NCBI GenBank assembly: GCA_937870675.1
Contig: CALMZN010000002.1
Location: forward strand, 1 to 40,357
DNA length: 40,357 bases
Reading direction: 5' to 3'
Origin: an uncultured bacterium
Lineage (GTDB): Bacteria > Patescibacteriota > Patescibacteriia > UBA1558 > GWA2-36-10
The position numbers and the translations under genes were made by a program. The notes below the pieces were generated by a model, which saw nothing but the letters and a program-made list of their open reading frames with translations, did no database searches and had not been told where the DNA came from. This document shows positions 26,507-33,508 of the stretch, in pieces. Numbering within the stretch: the stretch's first letter is position 1; every line of letters starts with the position of its first letter.

Positions 26507-27562
26507 ATGAAAAAACATGATTTGATGGTTAATTTATTTTTTTTATTAACAATAGTTTTGGCTATTGTTTTTTTTATTTTTTCTAAAGAAATAGTTTTTA
26601 GCAGTGATAGTGTGGTGACGACAGTGCAAATATCGGTTTGTGGTAATGGCGTCAAAGAGGGCGGCGAAGATTGCGATACTAATGATTTTGGGGGAGTATC
26701 TTGCACTTCTTTGGGCTACACCAGCGGTACTTTGACCTGTGATGCGGCTTGCGATTACGTCACTAGCGCTTGTATATACACGGCACCAGTAATTATTGGC
26801 GGTGGTGGCGGTGGTAGCACTGTATTGTTGCCAACAGTGACAGGAGTAAGCTTTTCAGGCAAAGCTTATCCATCAAGTGAAGTCACAGTTTTAAAAGATG
26901 GCCAAATTATTTCTATGACCATGGCTGGTCCGGATGCTAATTTTTTAGTCAGTTTATCCAATATTTCAGCGGGTAATTATATTTTTGCTTTATATACTGA
27001 GGATTCTCAGGGTCTGCGTTCTTCTTTGTTTACTTTTCAGGTCTATGTCACTTTTGGCGCTATTAGCACGGTTAGTGGTATTTTTCTTTCACCGACAATC
27101 ACTGCGGACAAAGTCGAAGTTAAAAAAGGCGATAATTTGGCAATCTTTGGTCAAACAACGCCCAATTCTCAAGTGAGTATCCTAGTCAACTCTTCTCAAG
27201 ATTTTTTTGCTAGCGCCAGTACGGACGAATCAGGCGCTTACCTTTATAATTTTGATACTAGTGTTTTGGAAGAAGGGGACCATAGTACTAAGTCAAAAGT
27301 AACCCTCAATAGCGCTACTAGCAACTATAGCACAGCCGTTGGTTTTTTGGTGGGTGATAAAAACGTCAGCCGACAACCTGGCGCTGATTGTGGTAATCTG
27401 CGAGGGGACATAAATTGCGACGGCAAGGTAAATTTGGTTGATTTTTCCATTGCCGCTTATTGGTATCGGCGGACAAATCCACCAATTCGCGTTGATATTA
27501 ATGGCGATGGGCAGGTGAGTTTGGTAGATTTTAGTATTATGGCTTACAATTGGACTGGTTAA
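26507..27562 (+). CDS. Exported dockerin-bearing protein
   Basis: 351 aa. An N-terminal signal or anchor (8-27) is followed by a cysteine-rich segment CGNGVKEGGEDCD (the DUF4215-type repeat found in myxobacterial and other surface proteins), a poly-Gly hinge, and two Ig-like modules (about 105-190 and 195-285). The C-terminus, from about 298, is a type I dockerin: two Ca-binding loops, GDINCDGKVNLVDFSIAAYW and VDINGDGQVSLVDFSIMAYN, each with Asp at positions 1, 3, 5 and 12. Dockerins bind cohesins; the next two genes encode cohesin-like domains. Its stop overlaps the next start (TAATG at 27560-27564), so translation is coupled. Confidence 0.85.
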   Translation: MKKHDLMVNLFFLLTIVLAIVFFIFSKEIVFSSDSVVTTVQISVCGNGVKEGGEDCDTNDFGGVSCTSLGYTSGTLTCDAACDYVTSACIYTAPVIIGGGGGGSTVLLPTVTGVSFSGKAYPSSEVTVLKDGQIISMTMAGPDANFLVSLSNISAGNYIFALYTEDSQGLRSSLFTFQVYVTFGAISTVSGIFLSPTITADKVEVKKGDNLAIFGQTTPNSQVSILVNSSQDFFASASTDESGAYLYNFDTSVLEEGDHSTKSKVTLNSATSNYSTAVGFLVGDKNVSRQPGADCGNLRGDINCDGKVNLVDFSIAAYWYRRTNPPIRVDINGDGQVSLVDFSIMAYNWTG

Positions 27563-28449
27563 TGTTTATGATAAAAGGAGCAGTAAAAATATTATTGTTG
27601 TTGGGTCTGATCTGGCCCTTGAGCGGACAAGCGGCTTTGTTTTATTTTGAAGATAAGCAAAACAGCGCCGTGGTTGGCCAAGATACGAGCATTACTCTAA
27701 AAATTGATACTCAAGGTCAGCTGATAAACGCTATTGAGGGTGATGTGCTTTTGCCGTCGGATTTACAATTAGTGGATATTTTTGATAATGGCTCTATAAT
27801 AAGTTTTTGGGTGGAAAAACCGGAAAACAAAAATAATATAGTCCACTTTTCTGGTATTACTCCGGGCGGTTTTATGGGGCAGGGAATTTTGTTCAAAATA
27901 TTGGTCAAGGCAGGTTCGTCTGGGTCAAGACAAATAACTTTGGGTAATTTGTCAGCTTATTTGAGTGATGGACAAGGCACGAACGTTATTGTGAGCAGTC
28001 AGTCCGCGCAAATGGATTTTATTATAAGTGAAGAGGCGCCGGCAATTGAAATAAAAATAAATGACAATGAACGGCCCGAAGATTTTACACCTATCATTAG
28101 TCGTTTGGATCAGATTGAGCCGGGTATTTATTTTTTGATTTTTGCTACTCAAGATAAGGGGTCAGGAATTGACTATTATGAAGTGCGAGAAGGATGGTAT
28201 AATTACCAACTAGCCCTTAGCCCTTATCGTCTGAAGAATCAAGAATTGAATCAAGATATTTTTGTCAAAGCCGTGGATAAGGCCGGCAATGAACGAGTCG
28301 TTAAGGTCTTGGCTCTATACGATAAGGCGTGGTATGAAAATTTTTGGTTTTATGTTATAATGATAAGCGTAGTTATTTCGTTGTTTTTGGGTAAAAAAAT
28401 AAAATTATTACGGCATCATGGCCGATCGACAAACAAAAATAAAAGTTAA
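27562..28449 (+). CDS. Membrane-anchored cohesin-like protein
   Basis: 295 aa. A signal peptide (to SGQA near 25) is followed by a cohesin-like beta-sandwich (about 27-155): opening LFYFEDKQNSAVVGQD, the FSGITPGGFMGQGILFKI ridge and the closing strand LSDGQGTNVIV. A second beta-domain with DKGSGIDYYEVREGWY follows, and a C-terminal transmembrane helix (about 262-282) with a basic tail. The ATG at 27562 is chosen because it overlaps the upstream stop (TAATG); a TTG further upstream and an ATG 2 codons downstream are alternatives. It is the natural partner candidate for the dockerin encoded just before it. The 3' end overlaps the next gene by 32 nt. Confidence 0.8.
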   Translation: MFMIKGAVKILLLLGLIWPLSGQAALFYFEDKQNSAVVGQDTSITLKIDTQGQLINAIEGDVLLPSDLQLVDIFDNGSIISFWVEKPENKNNIVHFSGITPGGFMGQGILFKILVKAGSSGSRQITLGNLSAYLSDGQGTNVIVSSQSAQMDFIISEEAPAIEIKINDNERPEDFTPIISRLDQIEPGIYFLIFATQDKGSGIDYYEVREGWYNYQLALSPYRLKNQELNQDIFVKAVDKAGNERVVKVLALYDKAWYENFWFYVIMISVVISLFLGKKIKLLRHHGRSTNKNKS

Positions 28450-30184
28450 AAATAAAATCAATAAAAAAACGTGGTTAGGCGCCGTAGTTTTGGCGTTATT
28501 TTTTATTTTTGGTCATCAGGTTAAGGCGCAAGCGGCCAGCCTTTATTTTAGTCCGTCAGCTGGATCTTATACAGTAGGGAAAACTTTTAGCACGGCTGTT
28601 TATGTTTCGTCAGCCAGTCAAGCAATCAATGCTGTCTCGGGTGTAATCCGTTTTCCCAGCGATCTGTTGGAGGTGACTAGTGTTTCCAAGTCCGGATCAG
28701 TATTGACTTTTTGGGTGCAAGAGCCATCGTATTCCAATAGTAATGGCGAGATAAATTTTGAAGGCATAGTGATGAACCCGGGTTTTACCGGAACTGGTGG
28801 CAAGATTATAACCATCACTTTCAAAACCAAGACCGCTGGTGTCGCCAATTTGAGTTTGGGCAGTGGTTCGGTTTTGGCCAATGACGGTCAGGGGACCAAT
28901 ATTATTAATTCTTTGGGTACAGCCAGATTTAATATTGAAGCTAAGCAAGTGGGACCAGCCGCTCCTGAAGGGGAAACGCCGTCAGAATCAGTCGGCACGC
29001 CACCTGCCCCCAAGATTGAATCCAGCACTCATCCTGATCCCAATGCTTGGTACGCCAACAATAACCCAGAATTTTCTTGGGTCTTGGCCAAAGATATTAC
29101 TTCGGCCAGCTTATTGGTCAGCAATAAACCCCAAGATGTCCCCAGCATCAACTATACACCAGCGATTAGTAGCAAAAGTTTGGCCGGCATTGATGACGGC
29201 GCTTGGTATTTACACATACGTTTGCGCAACAAATTGGGCTGGGGCGGAACGACGCACTATCGTTTTCAAATTGATCGAACCAATCCGGAATATTTAAATA
29301 TCAAAATGTTGGATCGGGCAAATTTGACCGAGGCGAGCTTAAAATTTATTTTTGATGCCTTTGATGCTGCTTCTGGCATTGAAAAATATGAAATCCAAAT
29401 GGATAACAATGATACCATCAAATGGATTGATGATGGCAGTCATGTCTATACCACCGAATCACTAGTTCCAGGCCGGCACACAATGATAGTCAAGGCCATT
29501 GATCGCGCTGGTAATTTTGTGGCTAATTTTGTGGAATTCAACATTGAAGCCATTAATGCGCCGGTGATTACTTATTATCCCACCAGTTTGACGAGCAAGG
29601 ATATATTTTTGGTCAAAGGCGAGACTTACACCAATGCCAAAGTTTTTATTTCTATTCGTCGCGATCACGATGAGCCACAAAAATTTGAAACCCAAGCTGA
29701 TGAAAACGGCAAGTTCACTTTTGTGGCGGATGATAAATTATCGGACGGCATTTATCACTTCTGGGCAGAGGCAATGGATAGTAAGGGGGCCCGCAGTCTC
29801 CCCACGCAACAATACCGCTTTATGGTCGAGCAGCCAAAATTTATCCGCATCGGTTCCCTTGCTATCAGTTTCTTGTCAGTAATAATTTCTTTGATCGCCC
29901 TACTCTTGGGCTTAGTAATGTTTTGGGGTTATTCAATGAGAAAAGCTAAGACCATCAGTCGTCGCGTGAAAAAAGAGACCGTAGAAGCTAGCACGGTTTT
30001 GCATCAAGAATTTCATAAGTTAAAGGACAATGTCAAGAAGCAGTTGACTTCCATAGAGTGCGCTGGCAAAAAACGCGCTCTAACCAAAGAGGAGGCGAAG
30101 CTATTAAAGAAATTAAGCGCAGATTTGACGGTGGCCGAAGATAAAGTGGCCAAAGAAATTTCTGATATCAAAAAACAAGTATAG
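28418..30184 (+). CDS. Cohesin-like protein with Ig modules, membrane anchor and cytosolic coiled coil
   Basis: 588 aa. A basic N-terminus and signal sequence (19-40, cleavage after AQA) lead to a cohesin-like domain (about 41-172) clearly paralogous to the preceding protein (FPSDLLEV, FWVQEP, NPGFTGTGGKI, DGQGTNII). A Pro/Glu linker is followed by two or three Ig-like modules (about 195-470), a transmembrane helix (about 476-503), and a charged coiled coil of about 80 residues on the cytosolic side (KETVEASTVLHQEFHKL, later TKEEAKLLKKL). This coiled coil could tie the surface complex to cytosolic or membrane partners. It overlaps the upstream gene by 32 nt and is followed by a terminator. 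Confidence 0.8.
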   Translation: MADRQTKIKVKNKINKKTWLGAVVLALFFIFGHQVKAQAASLYFSPSAGSYTVGKTFSTAVYVSSASQAINAVSGVIRFPSDLLEVTSVSKSGSVLTFWVQEPSYSNSNGEINFEGIVMNPGFTGTGGKIITITFKTKTAGVANLSLGSGSVLANDGQGTNIINSLGTARFNIEAKQVGPAAPEGETPSESVGTPPAPKIESSTHPDPNAWYANNNPEFSWVLAKDITSASLLVSNKPQDVPSINYTPAISSKSLAGIDDGAWYLHIRLRNKLGWGGTTHYRFQIDRTNPEYLNIKMLDRANLTEASLKFIFDAFDAASGIEKYEIQMDNNDTIKWIDDGSHVYTTESLVPGRHTMIVKAIDRAGNFVANFVEFNIEAINAPVITYYPTSLTSKDIFLVKGETYTNAKVFISIRRDHDEPQKFETQADENGKFTFVADDKLSDGIYHFWAEAMDSKGARSLPTQQYRFMVEQPKFIRIGSLAISFLSVIISLIALLLGLVMFWGYSMRKAKTISRRVKKETVEASTVLHQEFHKLKDNVKKQLTSIECAGKKRALTKEEAKLLKKLSADLTVAEDKVAKEISDIKKQV

Positions 30185-30210
30185 TTTTTAATTGCTAAAT
30201 AAATTTATAA

Positions 30211-30250
30211 CAGCCCTGCACCGCCTGGTACAGGGCTGGCTTGTTTTTTT
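30211..30250 (+). terminator. Terminator ending the cohesin-dockerin gene run
   Basis: CAGCCCTG (30211-30218) pairs with CAGGGCTG (30231-30238), with inner ACC/GGT pairs, then GCTTG and TTTTTTT. It lies between convergent transcripts; the minus-strand M23 gene ends 10 bp further on. Confidence 0.85.
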
Positions 30251-30259
30251 GGTCAAATT

Positions 30260-30871
30260 TTACTGACAGCTAGTTGTCGGCAGGCCATTAACTTGGCTGA
30301 CCCAGAAAGAAGTTGAATGACTGCAGTAGCCACTAAAAGGATCATTGCCTGGGTAGGCGTATTTTCTGACTTCAAAATGCAAGTGCGGACCAGAGGAGTT
30401 GCCAGATGAACCGCTTTTGGCAATGCCTGCTCCGCATAGCACGGACATTGGCCAGACAGCAGTATCTAGCTGTAGGTGGGCGTAGAGTGTCACCCAGCCA
30501 ATACCGTCGGTCAAAATTCCTTCATGATCAATGCGAACATTGTTGCCATAGCCACCGCCACAAGTACTGCCCAAGTAGCCGTAGGTCGGACAGCCGTTAT
30601 AGCGGTAGTAGAGCCCGCCGACTGCTGAAGCATAGACAGGCGTACCCACTGCCGTGGCTAGGTCAGTGCCGGCATGTCCTTCATAAGTGCCGCTAGTGAC
30701 GCAGGTGTATTTTCTTAGACCTAGGCCAGCTTGGTTGTCATAAAAAGAGCTAAATACCGGTGTGGCGCTGATTGGTCGGCGGAATTTTGGCTCGGCCTTA
30801 GCTTGCGGGGCCAAAAACCAGAACATGGCCAATAGCAAAAATAAGCTCACGCTTTTCTTTAAAATTTTCAT
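30260..30871 (-). CDS. Exported M23 family peptidoglycan endopeptidase
   Basis: 203 aa. A signal peptide (MKILKKSVSLFLLLAMFWFLAP, cleavage after AKA near 26) is followed directly by a LytM-type zinc endopeptidase domain. The zinc ligands H66 and D70 (HAGTD), catalytic H132 (YAHL) and H163/H165 (HLHFE) are all present, so it should be active against peptidoglycan cross-links. Six cysteines (C57, C94, C104, C146 and two near the C-terminus) suggest disulfide bonds, consistent with a secreted location and with the thioredoxin/CcdA protein in this window. It lies 4 nt downstream of the propeller gene, in one transcript. Confidence 0.93.
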   Translation of the reverse strand: MKILKKSVSLFLLLAMFWFLAPQAKAEPKFRRPISATPVFSSFYDNQAGLGLRKYTCVTSGTYEGHAGTDLATAVGTPVYASAVGGLYYRYNGCPTYGYLGSTCGGGYGNNVRIDHEGILTDGIGWVTLYAHLQLDTAVWPMSVLCGAGIAKSGSSGNSSGPHLHFEVRKYAYPGNDPFSGYCSHSTSFWVSQVNGLPTTSCQ

Positions 30872-30875
30872 AAGT

Positions 30876-31871
30876 TTATTTTTTTATAATTTTACCAGTT
30901 AAATCGACATTGATACTTTGGACGCTAGTTTGCTGGCTGTTGTTTAATATTACATTTACAACTTGGCCATTTTGACTCCAAGTCGCTTCTTGTCCATAGG
31001 TCAAAAATTTGCCAGTCAGCTGGTTTTTTTCGGCGTTGAATTGGTTGAGCCAGATAGCGTGGTCGGACTCATAGAGCAACATAGTGCCATCAGGCGACCA
31101 AATTGGTTTTTCAGAGGGCATAGGCAGGCCATTATCTTTGATGTAGTAGAGCCCAAAATTAGACAGCTGTTTTTTGTTTTGGCCGTCACGGTCAATGACA
31201 AAATGCGAGCTAGTGCCTTGGTCATTGGTAGAAAAGAAAAGCACCTTTTGTCCGTCAGGAGTCCAGAGGGGGAGCCAGTCCTCCCACCTGTTGGTTATTC
31301 TTACTTCTTGTCTAGTATCCAGATCCAAGACAGTCAGACCGAGCGCTTGGTCAGTGTAAGGCGCTATCCAGTCGGGGTTTAATTTTTGATAAACCATAAA
31401 CCGCCCGTCTAACGACAAATCAGGCGAAAAAACTTTGTCCATGATTTTTTCTTGGCTTGACTGATTGATATCATGGCGCCAGAGATTTTGCTGGGCATCA
31501 GTGAAATAGATTAGCGTATTTTTGGGATCCAAGTCAGCCCAGCGCACCAAATCATTGGATATTTTTTGCTCACTCTTGTCTAGTAAGTTGATCAAAAATA
31601 AATTAGTTCCGCCAGTGCTTTCGCTATTAGCAACAACTTCTCCTTCCCAGGCCTTGCCCACTAGAGCATAGTGGCTGTTGTAGTCAAACAGGATTTTTAA
31701 ATCAGCTTGGTTGGTAAATTGTTTTTTTTCTAGGGCTTGGCTGGTTGAATAAAGGTTGCCGTTTAGGATAGTCAATTTTTCGGCTTGGGCTTTTTGGCTT
31801 GGGCGAATGAAATACGCTCCTAGCAGTAGGGTCAAGCTCAAGACCAATGGTATTATTAATTTTAGCTTCAT
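30876..31871 (-). CDS. Exported TolB-like beta-propeller protein
   Basis: 331 aa. An N-terminal signal or anchor (4-22) is followed by repeated blades of the WD40/TolB type: VRWADLDPKNTLIYFTDAQQ, FSPDLSLDGRFMVYQ, LPLWTPDGQKVLFFS, PIWSPDGTMLLYES and ATWSQNGQVVNVIL. The xWSPDG-xxxxF pattern is typical of six-bladed TolB/PD40 propellers, which act as protein-protein platforms at the envelope. No catalytic motif is present. It may help to place or regulate the M23 peptidase encoded directly after it (inference). It is preceded by a possible attenuator or small gene (31892-32059). Confidence 0.8.
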   Translation of the reverse strand: MKLKLIIPLVLSLTLLLGAYFIRPSQKAQAEKLTILNGNLYSTSQALEKKQFTNQADLKILFDYNSHYALVGKAWEGEVVANSESTGGTNLFLINLLDKSEQKISNDLVRWADLDPKNTLIYFTDAQQNLWRHDINQSSQEKIMDKVFSPDLSLDGRFMVYQKLNPDWIAPYTDQALGLTVLDLDTRQEVRITNRWEDWLPLWTPDGQKVLFFSTNDQGTSSHFVIDRDGQNKKQLSNFGLYYIKDNGLPMPSEKPIWSPDGTMLLYESDHAIWLNQFNAEKNQLTGKFLTYGQEATWSQNGQVVNVILNNSQQTSVQSINVDLTGKIIKK

Positions 31872-31891
31872 AAGATTTTATTTAATTTAAT

Positions 31892-31917
31892 AAAAAAACT
31901 CAAAAATACTTTTGAGT
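31892..31917 (-). terminator. Intrinsic terminator upstream of the propeller gene
   Basis: Arms ACTCAAAA (31898-31905) and TTTTGAGT (31910-31917), loop ATAC on plus; on minus it is followed by at least six T. It lies 20 bp before the propeller ATG, so it either ends a separate small transcript or works as an attenuator. Confidence 0.75.
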
Positions 31918-32012
31918 CAAGGAGGAGAGTGGTTGTAAAAAATAAAAACACCTAGTTCAAACAGAACCTGATCTAAGGGCCTGTTTGCCTTCAGTGCTAA
32001 ATCGCTTTTCAT
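31917..32012 (-). CDS. Possible 31-aa small protein or leader peptide
   Basis: An open frame MKSDLALKANRPLDQVLFEL and 11 more residues (ending IFYNHSPP), with its TGA stop touching the terminator stem. Promoter (32031-32059), 12-nt leader, frame and terminator together form a complete small transcription unit. No SD is seen. The same RNA contains a 7-bp stem CAAACAG / CTGTTTG and a CTCCTCCTT stretch resembling the anti-SD, so a non-coding RNA is the main alternative. Confidence 0.35.
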   Translation of the reverse strand: MKSDLALKANRPLDQVLFELGVFIFYNHSPP

Positions 32013-32030
32013 CTTACTTTTCTTACTAGA

Positions 32031-32059
32031 ATTTTAGCTTATTTAAAAAAAATAGGCAA
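32031..32059 (-). promoter_or_regulatory. Promoter of the small minus-strand unit
   Basis: On minus: TTGCCT (32059-32054), 17 nt, TAAAAT (32036-32031); predicted start near 32024. It would drive the 31-codon frame and, by read-through, the propeller and M23 genes. Confidence 0.6.
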
Positions 32060-32081
32060 GGAGCGCATTTTGTCAAACAAA

Positions 32082-32110
32082 TTGCTTGATTCGCCATTTT
32101 TGGCTATAAT
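32082..32110 (+). promoter_or_regulatory. Promoter of the 58-aa membrane protein
   Basis: TTGCTT (32082-32087), 17 nt, TATAAT (32105-32110); predicted start near 32117. It is divergent from the 32031-32059 promoter. Confidence 0.7.
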
Positions 32111-32143
32111 AACAGTATATTGAATAAGTAATGGGTTTATGGT

Positions 32144-32320
32144 ATGAAACCACCAAAATTTTTTATCATTATCATTATTTTTTTGATAACCGTTTTTTTG
32201 CTAGCCGGCTTGATGTGGTTGCGTGGCGATGAAGACGCTTGGTTATGTGTAGGGGGTCAGTGGGTGCGTCACGGCAATCCCAGCGTTTCTCAACCAACAA
32301 CACCTTGTGATAACAAATAA
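32144..32320 (+). CDS. Small membrane-anchored protein with WxC-GxWxxHGxP motif
   Basis: 58 aa. A very hydrophobic helix (KFFIIIIIFLITVFLLAGLMW, 5-26 region) is followed by a short extracytosolic tail: EDAWLCVGGQWVRHGNPSVS, then PTTPC. The pattern W-x-C-x(2)-G-x-W-x(2)-HGNPS-x(4)-P-x(3)-C looks like a conserved small-protein motif that I associate with Patescibacteria; this is from memory and should be checked by search. The two cysteines could form a disulfide. A well-formed promoter lies 33 nt upstream of the ATG. No SD is seen. It may be co-transcribed with the DUF5671-like gene that follows. Confidence 0.7.
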   Translation: MKPPKFFIIIIIFLITVFLLAGLMWLRGDEDAWLCVGGQWVRHGNPSVSQPTTPCDNK

Positions 32321-32403
32321 ATTTTATGGATACAGAGAAAAAAGCATTCAACTGTGTAGCCATCATCTTGTCTTATGCTATTTTATTAATTAACTAAAAA
32401 AAT

Positions 32404-33363
32404 ATGGATAATACAAAAAACAATTCAGCGAAGTTTGCGTTTCTTTATTTATTATCACTGGTGGCTTTGGGCTTTGTGTCCGTCAACGTTGGGCAGATTA
32501 TTTTTCAATTGATCAACAAATACATTGTTGATATTTTGAGTCAGAACAACGCGGCTTTTTCTTCGGATATTTTAAAGTTTGCCATTGCCTCATTGGTGAT
32601 TGCCACACCAACTTATTATTTTTGTAATAAGTTTATTTATGGCAGTTTGTACAAAGGCGAGCTAGACAAAGAATCAGGCGTGCGCAAGTGGCTGACTTAT
32701 TTGATTATTTTTATCGCCTTCTTGGTGATGATTGGTTCTTTGATTGCTATCTTGGTTAATTTCTTAAACGGCGCTCTGACCACCCAGATTATCCTCAAAT
32801 CCTTGACCACTCTGGTTATTTCTGGCATTGTTTTTTCCTTTTATTTTTATGATATTAGACGGGAAAAAACTGCTGATTATAAAGATAAAATTATAAAAAT
32901 ATACTTTTTTGCTTCACTGGCAGTGATTGTCCTTACTTTTGTGGCTTCGCTGTTTATAGTAGAGTCCCCTCAAGTAGCTAGAAACAGGCAAATTGACCAA
33001 AGAGTGTTGAGTAATTTTAACGAGCTAGACAATAATTTGAGTAATTATTATCAAATCTATAAAAAATTACCAGCAGATTTTTCTGCCCTAAAAGCAGAGT
33101 ATAAATATATTAGCGATGATTTATTAAAAAATCCTAAGACCCAAGAAATGTTCACATATCAAGTCAAGGGAGACAGGGAGTATGAATTGTGCGCTACTTT
33201 TTTGACTGACGCTTCGGCTAATATTCAAAACAAAGATATGGCTTATTATTATGATACGCGCTGGCCACATGGTATTGGCTATCAATGTTTGACTCAAAAA
33301 GTGCAGATCTTCAACAAAGACGGCTCGTTAGTAGAACCAGTGCCAGCAGTGCCATTCAGATAA
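32404..33363 (+). CDS. DUF5671-like polytopic membrane protein
   Basis: 319 aa. Five hydrophobic helices: about 12-35, 55-75, 95-120, 130-147 and 165-188. The FAIASLVIATPTYYFCNKFI region and the GVRKWLTYLIIFIAFLVMIG stretch are typical of the DUF5671 family, frequent in Patescibacteria. After the last helix, about 120 residues (RQIDQRVLSNFNELDNNLSN, then YQIYKKLPADFSAL) form a soluble domain resembling the extracellular tail of type II secretion pseudopilin-like proteins (inference). It contains cysteines near the C-terminus (LCATF, YQCLT). Function unknown. Confidence 0.75.
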   Translation: MDNTKNNSAKFAFLYLLSLVALGFVSVNVGQIIFQLINKYIVDILSQNNAAFSSDILKFAIASLVIATPTYYFCNKFIYGSLYKGELDKESGVRKWLTYLIIFIAFLVMIGSLIAILVNFLNGALTTQIILKSLTTLVISGIVFSFYFYDIRREKTADYKDKIIKIYFFASLAVIVLTFVASLFIVESPQVARNRQIDQRVLSNFNELDNNLSNYYQIYKKLPADFSALKAEYKYISDDLLKNPKTQEMFTYQVKGDREYELCATFLTDASANIQNKDMAYYYDTRWPHGIGYQCLTQKVQIFNKDGSLVEPVPAVPFR

Positions 33364-33400
33364 TAATGGCTAAATATTTTACTAGTTATCTAAAAATACC

Positions 33401-33440
33401 AATTGGTCTGTTGGCAATTACTGCCACGGACCAATTTGTT
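33401..33440 (+). terminator. Candidate terminator between the DUF5671-like gene and dnaG
   Basis: AATTGGTCTGTTGGCA (33401-33416) pairs, with one bulge and one wobble, with TGCCACGGACCAATT (33422-33436) around ATTAC. The tail TTGTTATAG is only partly T-rich. Confidence 0.5.
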
Positions 33441-33473
33441 ATAGTAGTAGATTTTGTGACTCACAAAAAGGTT

Positions 33474-33502
33474 TTGACTAAAAATCGCATTTCGCTTAAT
33501 AT
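33474..33502 (+). promoter_or_regulatory. dnaG-rpoD promoter, predicted leaderless
   Basis: TTGACT (33474-33479), 17 nt, TAATAT (33497-33502), then exactly 6 nt (AAGCTT) to the dnaG ATG. The predicted first base of the mRNA is the A of the start codon. Confidence 0.75.
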
Positions 33503-33508
33503 AAGCTT

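Noticed and set aside
32326-32397. 23-codon plus-strand frame between the 58-aa protein and the DUF5671-like gene
   Set aside because: Too short to support, no SD or separate promoter; may be a remnant.
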